From positions 1 to 64,000 of the forward strand of contig CAXPDR010000031.1 in NCBI GenBank assembly GCA_964215955.1: 64,000 nucleotides of DNA, read 5' to 3'. The DNA comes from GCA-2706205 sp964215955. GTDB taxonomy: Bacteria; Bdellovibrionota; Bacteriovoracia; Bacteriovoracales; Bacteriovoracaceae. The notes below the pieces were generated by a model. The model was not told the origin of the DNA. It saw only the letters and a program-made list of their open reading frames with translations, and made no database searches. Of this stretch, positions 26,718-35,725 are shown piece by piece. The first letter of the stretch is position 1. Each line of letters opens with the position of its first letter. A program made the translations under genes and the position numbers.

Positions 26718-27792
26718 TGAATTATTAGATACAAATCCCTTTGAATTTTCTGAACAGAATAAGGATCTTTTTATAAAGAGTATGAGAGATATTTGTATTC
26801 ATCATTATAAGAATAATTCATATTTTAAATATTTATGGGATAGGGAGGGGATATCTCCCTTTGAATTAAAAAGTGAAGCTGACTTGGAATTCATCCCATT
26901 CATTCTTGTAAATATTTTTAAACATCATAAGCTCATTTCAGGTCCAGAAGAAAAGATAATTTTAAGTTTAGGCAGCTCAGGAACAACTGGACAAAGAAGT
27001 ATGATTTATCTCGATCAAGATTCTTTAAATCGAGTAAAGAAATTGGCTTTTAAAATCCATGAGGGATTGGGAATTACAAATTCTAGAAAATATAACTACT
27101 TGTGTTTTACCTATGATCCAAATCAAGCCAATGATTTAGGAACAGCATTTACAGATGAACTTCTTACAAGTTTCACTGAAAAGAATGAGGTCTATTATAC
27201 CTTTAAGGATAATGGTAATGGTTTTGAGTTTGATGAAATTGAAACCTTAAAGAAATTAGAAGAGTTTCAAAGTAATGGATACAGTACAAGGATTTTAGGT
27301 TTTCCAGCTTTTCTTTACCAATTAATTAAAAAATACAAAATTAATTTCAATTTAGGGGAGGACTCCTGGGTACAAACAGGTGGTGGATGGAAAAACCATA
27401 GTGATCAAGAAATTCCAAAACAAGAATTTAGAAAAATGGTTAGCAATGCTCTAGGAATTCCGATAACAAATATTAGGGATTTATTTGGTATGGTAGAGCA
27501 TGGAATACCTTATGTAGATGATGAGTTAGGAAGGCTTAGAATCCCAAATTATGCCAGAGTGCTCATAAGAGATCCTAAGGATTTAAGTATTAAAAAGAAT
27601 GGAGAAGTTGGATTAATCCAATTTTTTTGTTCATACAATACGTCGTTTCCAGCACCATCTCTTTTAACAACTGATTACGGAAAAGTGTATTCAAGTAAAG
27701 ATGGGAAGGGTGATATTTTAGAAGTTATAGGAAGGGCCGGTGCTCGTAAACATAAAGGGTGTGCAATCCAGGCCATGGAGAGTTTTTTATGA
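26707..27792 (+). CDS. LuxE-like acyl-protein synthetase
   Basis: The 361-aa protein belongs to the LuxE family of ATP-dependent acyl ligases, which activate a carboxylate as acyl-AMP and hand it to a Cys or to a partner reductase. Visible motifs are the P-loop-like SSGTTG (90-95), GGGWK and the RDLFGMVEHG segment that fits the adenylation core. Its end overlaps the LuxC-type gene by ATGA. In luminous bacteria LuxE works with LuxC to make a fatty aldehyde; here there are no luciferase genes. Confidence 0.85.
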   Translation: MKFNELLDTNPFEFSEQNKDLFIKSMRDICIHHYKNNSYFKYLWDREGISPFELKSEADLEFIPFILVNIFKHHKLISGPEEKIILSLGSSGTTGQRSMIYLDQDSLNRVKKLAFKIHEGLGITNSRKYNYLCFTYDPNQANDLGTAFTDELLTSFTEKNEVYYTFKDNGNGFEFDEIETLKKLEEFQSNGYSTRILGFPAFLYQLIKKYKINFNLGEDSWVQTGGGWKNHSDQEIPKQEFRKMVSNALGIPITNIRDLFGMVEHGIPYVDDELGRLRIPNYARVLIRDPKDLSIKKNGEVGLIQFFCSYNTSFPAPSLLTTDYGKVYSSKDGKGDILEVIGRAGARKHKGCAIQAMESFL

Positions 27793-30191
27793 AAAATATT
27801 CAATTTCTAGAAAAGCCTTCAGAAGTGTCAGATTTAATAAAAAGCCTCAAGTTAGTAGAGGCGAATATAGAAGATATATTAGATTTATTAGAAGAAGTAA
27901 GTAAGCTTTGGAAAGAAGGTGGTACCTTTTTTAATAAGGCCAATGATTTCTTAGAAAAGAATCCTATTTTTGGAAAAAAACAGGATCTTGCAGCTCTTAA
28001 ATTAATTAGCTTCTTATGTCAGAAATCAGAACTTAAAAAAAGAATTGAGTCTGAATTTGGAGCTACGAAATCCCTTGATGAATTTGTCATCATGGATAGT
28101 TATGAAGGAAAAGTCTTTTATGCTCCTGTCGGACGGATTCTTCATATTACCGCAGGTAATGTTTTCTTAGGGGCGATTGACTCCTTCCTTATGGGAGTCA
28201 TTACTAAAAATATTAATTTGATAAAATTAAGTTCAAATAACTTGTTTATTCCAAATCTTTTTGTAGAAAGTATTTTTCTCGTAGATAGAAATAAAAAGAT
28301 TTTATCATCTAATAAGTTTATATCTTATTCAAGTTCTAGAACGGATGTTGTAAATTCTTTCAAAACTCAAGTTGATGGAATTATAGTTTGGGGTGGAGAT
28401 GATGCTATTAAAGCTTATAAAGAAAATCTTTCCTCTAAAATTCGTTTTTTAGATCATGGGCCTAAGATTTCTTTTCAAGTCATTGATAATTACTATCTTA
28501 AAAATAATGAAGACGTTTATGAGAAAATTGCTTTAGATATATCTACTTGGAACCAACAAGCATGTTCTAATCCTCAAAATATATTTTTGGCCGATGACGT
28601 TGATTATGAAACATTTGTATCAAAGCTTCATCAAGCACTTGAAGTTGATAGCTCGCTATCTGAAAATCTAACAGCAGATGAAAATGTAGAGATTTTGAAG
28701 GAAAGTCAACTTGGTCTTTATCAAGAATTTATTTCTGGACATAGATGTATTAAAGGAAAAACTTCACTTATAAGTTTTGAGAATGGAGAGTTAAGTTCAA
28801 GCGTTTTGAATAAATCAGTTAAAATTAAGATTTTTTCAAATTTAACAGAACTTAAAAACTTAATTAAAAGATATCGTAATTATCTTCAAACCTGTGGGTT
28901 GGGTATTGATTGTCGAAATAGAGACCTTTATACCAAAGAGCTCGCCTTGTGTGGCGTTAAGCGTTTTACAAGACCTGGAAAAATGCTTGAATCTCTTAGT
29001 GGAAGCGCTCATGATGGAAGTTATCCTCTTTTGGAATTTGTTAATGTTTGTAATGATGAATTAAAACCAAATATTAATGAATTTTGTAAAAGCGTAAATG
29101 TTCCATTTTATAATAATTCAAAGAAAAAATTAACAGACTTTCCTATTGTTGACGGAAAAATACTTTCTGAAAATTCACTTGTTACAAATCAAAAATTCTA
29201 CGACAGCAGTTTTGATTCTGGTTTTGTTTTTTCCAGTGGTGGAACAACAGGAAAGCCAAAATATATCTTTTATGCGTATGAAGAATTCGAAAGAGTATGC
29301 CAACTATTGGCAACAAGCTATTTAGCGAATGGAATCATTAAAGGGAATAAGGTAGCAAATCTGTTTATGGCCGGAAATATGTGGAGCAGCTTTAATGCCA
29401 TTCAAAAAGCCTTAGAGTATTGCCAAGTTATTCAATACCCAATTGGAGGACTTGTCCAAGCTGATGACTTTAAAAAATATATAAGTGAATTTAAAATTAA
29501 TATTATTTTTGGACTTCCAAGTTTACTAATTGAATTAGCTAATTCAACTAAAGGACTTAAGATTGATAAAATTTTTTATGCTGGAGAACCGTTTAGTGAT
29601 TCCGGAAAAGCCTTAATTCAAAATAATTGGGGCTGTAAGCAAATCATTTCCGCTGGGTATGCATCCGTTGATGTTGGACCAATTGGTTATCAGGATTCTT
29701 CATGTTCAGGAAACCAGCACATACTCTTTAGCGACTTAGTACACTTAGAGGTTATAGATGAAGAAGCCGTAGTGACCTCCAAAGTTAGAAAAAGTATGCC
29801 TGTGATACGTTATAGAACTGGTGATAAAGTGAGAATTCTTCAGAAAAGTGGATCTTTTATAAAGTTTGAAATCCTAGGAAGGATAGATAACAAAATCAAT
29901 ATTTGGGGCAGCCGCTTTGAATTGGCCGATTTAGATACTGTCTTTGATCAAAATTATCAGGTCATATTAAAATCAATCAATAAAAATGAAACATTGTATG
30001 ACGAGCTTGAAATAAGAACAGTTGAGCCTTGTGAGGTTAATCTTCTACAAAAATTATACCAACAACTTAAGGATGTCAGAGATACTATTGATTATAATCA
30101 ATTCTTTGAAAGGGTTAATATAACAACCGCACCTTTTTTAAAAAATACTAAGACCGGAAAGTTTAAGAAATTCAATGATTTACGCGGATGA
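27789..30191 (+). CDS. LuxC acyl-CoA reductase fused to a PaaK-like adenylation domain
   Basis: The 800-aa protein has an N-terminal LuxC acyl-CoA reductase domain (aldehyde-dehydrogenase fold, about 1-430) with the catalytic Cys259 in WNQQACSNPQN, and a C-terminal adenylate-forming domain like phenylacetate-CoA ligase (about 470-800) with SSGGTTGKPK (about 482-491) and RYRTGDKV (about 672). Together with the LuxE-like protein it would activate and reduce a carboxylic acid to an aldehyde. Start is ATG at 27789, overlapping the previous stop. A second ligase in the same chain is unusual and suggests two different acyl groups or substrates. Confidence 0.85.
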   Translation: MKNIQFLEKPSEVSDLIKSLKLVEANIEDILDLLEEVSKLWKEGGTFFNKANDFLEKNPIFGKKQDLAALKLISFLCQKSELKKRIESEFGATKSLDEFVIMDSYEGKVFYAPVGRILHITAGNVFLGAIDSFLMGVITKNINLIKLSSNNLFIPNLFVESIFLVDRNKKILSSNKFISYSSSRTDVVNSFKTQVDGIIVWGGDDAIKAYKENLSSKIRFLDHGPKISFQVIDNYYLKNNEDVYEKIALDISTWNQQACSNPQNIFLADDVDYETFVSKLHQALEVDSSLSENLTADENVEILKESQLGLYQEFISGHRCIKGKTSLISFENGELSSSVLNKSVKIKIFSNLTELKNLIKRYRNYLQTCGLGIDCRNRDLYTKELALCGVKRFTRPGKMLESLSGSAHDGSYPLLEFVNVCNDELKPNINEFCKSVNVPFYNNSKKKLTDFPIVDGKILSENSLVTNQKFYDSSFDSGFVFSSGGTTGKPKYIFYAYEEFERVCQLLATSYLANGIIKGNKVANLFMAGNMWSSFNAIQKALEYCQVIQYPIGGLVQADDFKKYISEFKINIIFGLPSLLIELANSTKGLKIDKIFYAGEPFSDSGKALIQNNWGCKQIISAGYASVDVGPIGYQDSSCSGNQHILFSDLVHLEVIDEEAVVTSKVRKSMPVIRYRTGDKVRILQKSGSFIKFEILGRIDNKINIWGSRFELADLDTVFDQNYQVILKSINKNETLYDELEIRTVEPCEVNLLQKLYQQLKDVRDTIDYNQFFERVNITTAPFLKNTKTGKFKKFNDLRG

Positions 30192-30269
30192 TTAGACACC
30201 GCGTTAATAATGTGTTAACATTTATAAAACCTATTGATTTCCCAAAACCTTTCACAAAGAAGATCCCTC

Positions 30270-30800
30270 ATGACCATAAAATTTAAACCAGTAGTTATGC
30301 TAAATTTATGGAAAGAAAACCTTAATCAATCCGGTCCAAAGGTTGTTACTGGTAATTATGATGCTTTTTGTAATAAAGCCATTGATGGCTTTTGTATGGA
30401 AGCAGATCTCTGTGAAAGCTTAGAGGATTATGTAGAGACTATTTGTAATGGAATGATGGAGCTTATCAAAATGGGAATTCCAAAGCAAAAATTGCTAAAT
30501 CATAGTATTGCATTAACTAAAATCCTGAGGCTTGGAGAAGATATTATTGAGTATGGAAAAAAGAAGTCTGATATTTTTTATATAGGGCTTTTTGTCGATC
30601 TAAAAATTGCTAAAGAGTGGTTTGAATTTAGGTTTTACTCAGTTGTTAAAAATATGCTTAATTTGATTCATAAAAAGAGCCAGGAACTTCCAGTTGAACT
30701 TAAAGTTAAAATTGAATTATTACTTAAGAGTGATAACTTTCCCTTATATTCTCTATATTTTTTAAAAAATAGGGAGCCCTCCTTTAAAAAAGCTGGATAA
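30270..30800 (+). CDS. Hypothetical cytoplasmic protein
   Basis: The 176-aa protein is not recognised. It has no signal peptide, several Cys in the first third (FCNKAIDGFC, ADLCES, ETICN) and a mostly helical, Lys-rich second half. It follows the LuxC fusion gene by 78 bases and has its own small upstream region, so membership of the cluster is uncertain. The ATG at 30270 is preferred to TTG 30234. Confidence 0.55.
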   Translation: MTIKFKPVVMLNLWKENLNQSGPKVVTGNYDAFCNKAIDGFCMEADLCESLEDYVETICNGMMELIKMGIPKQKLLNHSIALTKILRLGEDIIEYGKKKSDIFYIGLFVDLKIAKEWFEFRFYSVVKNMLNLIHKKSQELPVELKVKIELLLKSDNFPLYSLYFLKNREPSFKKAG

Positions 30801-30830
30801 AGCTTTTCCCTTTGATTTGATTATGCCAAA

Positions 30831-30854
30831 ATACTCTTTAAAAAAAGGGAGTAT
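30831..30854 (+). promoter_or_regulatory. Hairpin hiding the aldolase ribosome binding site
   Basis: ATACTC (30831-30836) pairs with GAGTAT (30849-30854). The second arm contains the GGGAG ribosome binding site of the aldolase gene at 30858, so a stem could block initiation. The stem is only 6 bp and AT-rich, so it would melt easily. Confidence 0.35.
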
Positions 30855-30857
30855 AAA

Positions 30858-31925
30858 ATGAGTAAGTTTAGATCAGGCGTTCTTTACGGGGACGAAGTTT
30901 TAGAAGTTTATAAGTATGCTAATGAAAATAACTTTGCCTTGCCGGCCGTTAATGTTGTTAATACTAGTGGTATTAATGCGGTGCTGGAAACTGCCAAGGA
31001 ATTAAATTCTCCTGTGATTGTTCAATTTTCTAATGGTGGAGCAAGTTTCTATGCAGGAAAAGGTTTATCTAACACAGATCACTTCTCTGCAATTCAAGGT
31101 GCCATATCTGGCGCGCACCATGTTCATATGATGGCAAAGGCTTATGGTGTCCCTGTTATTTTACATACTGACCATGCAGCCAAAAAACTACTTCCATGGA
31201 TTGATGGACTATTGAAAGCCGGAGAGGAGTTTTTTGACACTCATAAAACTCCACTTTTTAGTTCGCATATGTTGGACCTTTCTGAGGAACCAATTGAGGA
31301 AAACATAGAGATTTCGAAAAACTATCTTGAGCGCTTTAAAAAAATTGGTACTCATATTGAAATTGAATTAGGTGTAACAGGTGGGGAAGAAGATGGGGTT
31401 GATAATACTGATATCGATAATTCCCTTTTGTACACTCAACCTGATGAAGTTAACTATGCTTATGAAGAGTTAAGCAAAGTAAGTAATTACTTTACCATCG
31501 CGGCATCATTTGGAAATGTTCACGGTGTTTACAAACCAGGAAATGTAAAACTGACTCCTGTCATATTAAAAAACTCTCAAGAATTTATTAAAGAGAAACA
31601 TGGAACAGGCGAAAATCCTGTAAACTTTGTTTTTCATGGAGGATCAGGATCAAGCACAGAGGAAATTCGAGAAGCTATTGGCTACGGGGTTATAAAAATG
31701 AATATTGATACTGATATGCAGTGGGCATTTTGGGACGGAGTTAATATTTATTCTACGAAGTACAAAGATTATTTACAATCCCAGATCGGAAATCCAGAGG
31801 GGGAAGATATACCAAATAAAAAATATTACGATCCTAGAAAATGGTTAAGGGAAGGTGAGGTGACCTTTGTAAATCGTTTAAAGAAAAGTTTTGAGGATTT
31901 AAACTGTATTGGAAAAAATGCTTAA
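30858..31925 (+). CDS. fbaA: Class II fructose-bisphosphate aldolase
   Basis: The 355-aa protein matches FbaA-type zinc aldolases along its full length, with HTDHA (zinc and catalytic residues), the GVTGGEEDGVDN loop, FHGGSGS and NIDTDMQWA phosphate-binding segments. It catalyses cleavage and formation of fructose 1,6-bisphosphate in glycolysis and gluconeogenesis. Its last codons overlap the start of the aldehyde dehydrogenase gene. Its ribosome binding site may be part of a small hairpin. Confidence 0.95.
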   Translation: MSKFRSGVLYGDEVLEVYKYANENNFALPAVNVVNTSGINAVLETAKELNSPVIVQFSNGGASFYAGKGLSNTDHFSAIQGAISGAHHVHMMAKAYGVPVILHTDHAAKKLLPWIDGLLKAGEEFFDTHKTPLFSSHMLDLSEEPIEENIEISKNYLERFKKIGTHIEIELGVTGGEEDGVDNTDIDNSLLYTQPDEVNYAYEELSKVSNYFTIAASFGNVHGVYKPGNVKLTPVILKNSQEFIKEKHGTGENPVNFVFHGGSGSSTEEIREAIGYGVIKMNIDTDMQWAFWDGVNIYSTKYKDYLQSQIGNPEGEDIPNKKYYDPRKWLREGEVTFVNRLKKSFEDLNCIGKNA

Positions 31926-33291
31926 GCATAAAGTTTACAATCCTAAAAATAATGAAGTCTTATACGATTATGATTATACTTCATATGAGACTTCTAAAGA
32001 AATAATAAATATTCTAAAAACTCAAGGGGGAGATGCTCAAAGAAAACTCTCCCCTTTGGATCGTTCAAAAATACTTCTAAAATTAAAAGATCTATTGAAA
32101 GAGAATAAAGAAAAATTATCCAAACAAATAACTCTTGAAACCGGAAAGCTTATTGTTGAGAGTCGAGTTGAAGTAGAGCGTGCTCTTGTGACCGTTGATA
32201 TTGCTGCGGAAGAGGCAAAAAGACTATCGGGTGAGTCAATACCTGATTTGGAAAATGCGAATGGGAAAATGTCCATAACTAAAAAAGTTCCTTATGGCCT
32301 AGTTATGTGTATTACTCCTTTTAACTTTCCTCTAAATCTTGCGCTTCATAAAATAGCTCCTGCTTTTGCAGCCGGCAACTCTATATTGCTAAAGCCTTCT
32401 GAATGTAATTTTGAATTGTCCAAAATCTTAATTGATCTTTGTTATGAAGCGGGAATGAAAAGAGAAATCATTCAAACTATTTCTCCTACTGTTGATGATT
32501 TGAATCTAGTTATCCAAGAAGAAAATATAGATATTATCAGTTTTACTGGTGGTACTGAAACGGCCAATAAAATTTCTAAGCTAGCGGGGCGAAAAAAAAT
32601 TCTTTTAGAACTAGGCGGAAATGACGCTCTGATTTTTTTCCCAGATGGAGACCTGAAAATTGCAGTCAAGGAAACAATCGCCGGTCGTTTTGGAACGAGC
32701 GGGCAAAAATGCACGGCCTCTAAAAGAATTTTTATTCACGATTCAGTCTACGATGAATTTAAAAAAGAATTGCTGGAACAAGCTCAAAAATATGAAGAGT
32801 TTGAAGTCCAAGATCCTTTAGATGATAAAAGTATTTTCTCTCCCTTAATTAGTGAAAACTCCGCAAAGAAAGTTTATAAAATTGTTGATGATGCAATATC
32901 TAGTGGGGCTTTATTAATTTGGGGACATAAAAGAGTTGGTGCTTACTATGCTCCTACAATTCTAGAAAATATTTCAGAGGATTCAGAAGTTATCTGTGAA
33001 GAAACTTTTGGACCAGTTATTTCCTTGATTAGGTTTTCCGATAAAGAAAAGCTTATAAAAATGGTTAATTCTACTAAATATGGACTTCAGGCAGGTATTT
33101 TCACAAATAACCTTATATTAATTAAAGAATTATTTGATAAAATAGAAGTAGGAACTTTAATTGTTAATCAAGGTCCAGGTTACAGAAAAGAGCATCTCCC
33201 ATTTGGTGGTGTAAAGCACTCTGGTCTTGGAAGAGAAGGCGTTAAGTATGCTATGGATGAAATGTCATACATAAAGCAACTGGTTTTTTAA
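31918..33291 (+). CDS. Aldehyde dehydrogenase family protein (possible GapN)
   Basis: The 457-aa NAD(P)-dependent aldehyde dehydrogenase has the active-site Cys265 in GQKCTASKR, the Glu in LELGGND, and the FTGGTETA cofactor motif. Its ITPFNFPLNL segment resembles lactaldehyde dehydrogenases and the non-phosphorylating glyceraldehyde-3-phosphate dehydrogenase group. Because it overlaps the aldolase gene by eight bases, oxidation of a triose phosphate is an attractive role, but this is inference. ATG 31918 is chosen over TTG 31909. Confidence 0.82.
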   Translation: MLKHKVYNPKNNEVLYDYDYTSYETSKEIINILKTQGGDAQRKLSPLDRSKILLKLKDLLKENKEKLSKQITLETGKLIVESRVEVERALVTVDIAAEEAKRLSGESIPDLENANGKMSITKKVPYGLVMCITPFNFPLNLALHKIAPAFAAGNSILLKPSECNFELSKILIDLCYEAGMKREIIQTISPTVDDLNLVIQEENIDIISFTGGTETANKISKLAGRKKILLELGGNDALIFFPDGDLKIAVKETIAGRFGTSGQKCTASKRIFIHDSVYDEFKKELLEQAQKYEEFEVQDPLDDKSIFSPLISENSAKKVYKIVDDAISSGALLIWGHKRVGAYYAPTILENISEDSEVICEETFGPVISLIRFSDKEKLIKMVNSTKYGLQAGIFTNNLILIKELFDKIEVGTLIVNQGPGYRKEHLPFGGVKHSGLGREGVKYAMDEMSYIKQLVF

Positions 33292-33302
33292 AGGAATGAT
33301 GA

Positions 33303-33572
33303 ATGGAAAATAAAAGACGACATATTCGATTTGAGCCTGAAGAAAATACTTTTGTATTCGTTAATATTGATAATGAAAACGTACATGGTGGTCTTTGTAC
33401 TTCCGAATCCCAAAGTGGTTGCTCTGGTGTTTTTAGGACATGTGGAAGCTTTGTCGCTGGAAAAATGGTTTATGTAAAGGTGGGTGCCTTAGATGCATTA
33501 TCAGCTGAAATTAAGTGGGTATCAGAACTTGATAACGATACTCTGAAAGTCGGTTTTGAATATCTGAGCTAA
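33303..33572 (+). CDS. Small PilZ-like domain protein
   Basis: The 89-aa protein starts with RRHIRFEP, like the RxxxR arm of PilZ domains, and later has SQSGCSGVF where the DxSxxG motif is expected, then IKWVSE and VGFEYL strands. The second motif is degenerate, so binding of cyclic di-GMP is uncertain. It lies 11 bases after the aldehyde dehydrogenase and is probably cotranscribed. Confidence 0.65.
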   Translation: MENKRRHIRFEPEENTFVFVNIDNENVHGGLCTSESQSGCSGVFRTCGSFVAGKMVYVKVGALDALSAEIKWVSELDNDTLKVGFEYLS

Positions 33573-33627
33573 TGAGGCGAATTTTTTTCCTATAATGAAA
33601 GAGCATACCCTAGAGTATAATTAAGCG

Positions 33628-34158
33628 GTGAAATTACTTCTTTGTTTTTTACTATTTCTAACTTCTTTTTCAAGCTATTCTAGCTCCGTTCAATTTGGAT
33701 TTGGAGGCTTAACACCTCATTTTGTTGATCAAAAGAAGAACTATTGTAATCAATGGAATGATACAGGTGTGATAGCAAATAAGTCTTATTACATAAGAAT
33801 TATGGGTGAGGTTTATGGAATTACTTATATGCAAGGAAACGATTCTATTTGCTCAGAAATTGAGGGACTGTTTGGCCATTATTTATTTCAAAAATCCGAG
33901 TGGTATGAGATGGGGGTAACCTTTGGTGGATATGCATTTAATCAGGAAAACTGGGATGAACATGCAGAAGATACACCCAGTGGGATTGCTGCTCCAGAAC
34001 CGGTACAAATTGATTATTTTGGAAGAGAAGTTGTTCCAATGCTTGCACTCGATGTTGGGATTCATCTTATCAAAAAAGATAACTGGTCTTTAAAGTTGAA
34101 CAACCTATTTACGCCAGTTATTTTTAATCATTCCCTCGCTTTTGAATTAAGGTTTTGA
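33628..34158 (+). CDS. Exported small beta-barrel-like protein
   Basis: The 176-aa product starts at GTG with a signal peptide (about 1-18), has many alternating aromatic/polar strands and ends in Phe (FELRF), the usual C-terminal signature of outer membrane barrels. Two or three Cys are in the first half. It is convergent with the 34162 gene with three bases between. The family is not recognised. Confidence 0.6.
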   Translation: MKLLLCFLLFLTSFSSYSSSVQFGFGGLTPHFVDQKKNYCNQWNDTGVIANKSYYIRIMGEVYGITYMQGNDSICSEIEGLFGHYLFQKSEWYEMGVTFGGYAFNQENWDEHAEDTPSGIAAPEPVQIDYFGREVVPMLALDVGIHLIKKDNWSLKLNNLFTPVIFNHSLAFELRF

Positions 34159-34161
34159 TTT

Positions 34162-34485
34162 CTATTGATGTCTTCTTCTCTTTTCTTTTCCCTTATTTCC
34201 AAGGTTATTGAGTTCTAGCATTATTCTTTCAAACGGAGCGAGTCGACGGTTTGGATTTCTATGACTAGGCCTTACTTGTGCTGGTTGTCTCGCAACAGCT
34301 CTCTGGTTTTCATTGTCACATCCTTCAGTATTTAAATCAATTGTGTGGTTTATTCTTAATTCTTTCCCATCTGAGCTGATTTGATATTCTCGAATATAGT
34401 AAGTCTTTCCATTGATTATTAAGTTAATACAATAACCTTGGGCACTAAATAAAATCATAAAAATAGAGAGAGCTAATTTGTACAT
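34162..34485 (-). CDS. Small exported protein with basic tail
   Basis: The 107-aa product has a signal peptide (MYKLALSIFMILFSAQGYC), a short mature region and an Arg/Pro-rich tail (RPSHRNPNRR, ending EKRRRHQ). The basic tail might bind a nucleic acid or an acidic polymer at the surface. No family recognised. Confidence 0.55.
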   Translation of the reverse strand: MYKLALSIFMILFSAQGYCINLIINGKTYYIREYQISSDGKELRINHTIDLNTEGCDNENQRAVARQPAQVRPSHRNPNRRLAPFERIMLELNNLGNKGKEKRRRHQ

Positions 34486-34586
34486 AAAGCTATTTTAAAT
34501 TCTAGTTTAGAATTTATGATATTTTTCTCTTAATTCATTATAATTATTAAAATTAAAGAAATTAAATGCCTATAAAAATTGGCAAT

Positions 34587-35165
34587 TTAGAATACCAAGA
34601 TATAACTTAACGAAAATGAGCTACCATTGGTTTTTATGTTTGAATCAAGACCGGTGGTTTTGCCTGTGGTATCGTTTTCTTCTTGGGTGAACTGATTAGA
34701 AAACATTTTGTAATTAAAAAGAAGCCCATCCACTATTCTATATCCAATACCATAGCTGAAATGCTGTCCAAAATAGCGAAAATCGCTATTATCTGTAGGT
34801 TCTAAGGTGGAATTTAAATAACCAGTCCAAACTCTAATTCTGTCCCAGAAAATGAAGCTTATAAAAGTTCCAATTCCACCACCATCAAAGTTTTCATAAC
34901 CCTCTGTTGTTAGATCTGAGTCGAATTCGTAACTTCCTTTTTCTAGGGTAATTCCGACCATGAAATTTTCATTCATATAACCTAAATTTAAGCCTGCTAC
35001 TTTTCCTGTGAAGCTGCCCGAACGATCTGAGACTTCAAAGTCTGCGCTATAATAATTTATGCTAGGTTCTACCATAAAAGCAGCAGAAGCTGCTTTTATA
35101 GATATGATTAGTATAAAAAAACATTTAATGGTTGTTATGACCAAAAACTCTTTCTTGATATTCAT
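34587..35165 (-). CDS. Outer membrane beta-barrel-like protein
   Basis: The 192-aa protein has an N-terminal signal region (hydrophobic to about residue 29, ASAA cleavage) and about eight amphipathic strands with Gly and aromatic residues; it ends SLSYILVF with a terminal Phe. It is probably a small outer membrane barrel of the OmpW/OmpX size class. Its start overlaps the end of the 35125 gene by 41 bases. Confidence 0.65.
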   Translation of the reverse strand: MNIKKEFLVITTIKCFFILIISIKAASAAFMVEPSINYYSADFEVSDRSGSFTGKVAGLNLGYMNENFMVGITLEKGSYEFDSDLTTEGYENFDGGGIGTFISFIFWDRIRVWTGYLNSTLEPTDNSDFRYFGQHFSYGIGYRIVDGLLFNYKMFSNQFTQEENDTTGKTTGLDSNIKTNGSSFSLSYILVF

Positions 35166-35403
35166 TTAGTTCCAGGATTTCATCTCTAAAGATTGCCACT
35201 CTATAATTCGCTTGCTCTTGATTAAGAGCGTGAATATTTCTAGGATCAAATAGATTGGCCTTGATAAGTAATGAAATATTTGACACATCCATGGGTTCTT
35301 CTAGTCTTAGAATATAACCATTTTTCATCAAATAATAATAAGCACTACCGATTGGGTGATTAATTTTTACTGAAGCTGTAATAGATTCTGTTGAGATGTT
35401 CAT
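35125..35403 (-). CDS. Hypothetical protein
   Basis: The 92-aa protein has no signal peptide or membrane segment and is not recognised. AAGGAG lies nine bases before the ATG. Its 3' end overlaps the barrel gene by 41 bases, implying one transcript. It lies back to back with the sigma-54 promoter region at 35556-35640. Confidence 0.55.
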   Translation of the reverse strand: MNISTESITASVKINHPIGSAYYYLMKNGYILRLEEPMDVSNISLLIKANLFDPRNIHALNQEQANYRVAIFRDEILELNEYQERVFGHNNH

Positions 35404-35555
35404 TGCCTTACTCCTTAAAGCTGATTACCCTTCCTGGGCAATTCAATTTTTTCATATGAAAAAGAGCATGGCAACAATTTTAAAACTGACAATAATTCTC
35501 TGAAAAAATTACATGGTGCTAGACAATTTAAAATTAAGGGCAAAAAGGCTCTAGT

Positions 35556-35570
35556 TGGTCAGTTTGACCA
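35556..35570. promoter_or_regulatory. Palindromic enhancer candidate
   Basis: TGGTCA-GTT-TGACCA is a perfect 6-bp inverted repeat with a 3-base centre, about 74 bases upstream of the predicted sigma-54 start site. This is a typical place for an NtrC-type activator dimer. The regulator is unknown. Confidence 0.55.
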
Positions 35571-35609
35571 TATTATTTCGTGATTTTGCTAGGGTTTTAT
35601 TGAAAAATA

Positions 35610-35626
35610 TTGGCACGGATTATGCT
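35610..35626 (+). promoter_or_regulatory. Sigma-54 (-24/-12) promoter
   Basis: TTGGCACGGATTATGCT matches the RpoN consensus almost fully at the -24 half (TTGGCACG) and keeps GG-N10-GC (GG 35612-35613, GC 35624-35625). The predicted start site near 35637 coincides with the base of the leader stem. It drives the 42-aa membrane peptide gene at 35726. Confidence 0.8.
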
Positions 35627-35637
35627 TATATATAGCT

Positions 35638-35700
35638 AACGGTGCTGAGAGTAAATGATTTGCTCATAATTAGCGTTCCAGGGAAGGAGAAAACACCGTT
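35638..35700 (+). promoter_or_regulatory. Structured 5' leader RNA
   Basis: AACGGTG (35638-35644) and CACCGTT (35694-35700) form a closing 7-bp stem that begins at the predicted transcription start. Inside it lies a 7-bp hairpin GAGTAAA-TGA-TTTGCTC (35649-35665) and a purine-rich segment CAGGGAAGGAGAAAA with several GGA motifs. The layout looks like a folded leader or a small regulatory RNA; it does not match a riboswitch class I know. GGA motifs would also suit CsrA. Confidence 0.5.
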
Positions 35701-35725
35701 TACTTTTTAGTAGAGGAGTTTTTTT

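Larger units (their letters stand above)
35404..35725. other. Regulatory intergenic region (322 bases)
   Basis: This gene-free stretch separates a leftward gene (start 35403) from the rightward 42-aa membrane peptide at 35726. Its right half holds a palindrome (35556-35570), a sigma-54 promoter (35610-35626) and a structured leader (35638-35700). Nothing further was recognised in the left half. Confidence 0.7.

Noticed and set aside
35638..35700. TPP riboswitch because of a CTGAGA and AGGGAAG match
   Set aside because: The other conserved TPP segments (ACCUGAUCUGG and the second arm) are absent and the element is too short.
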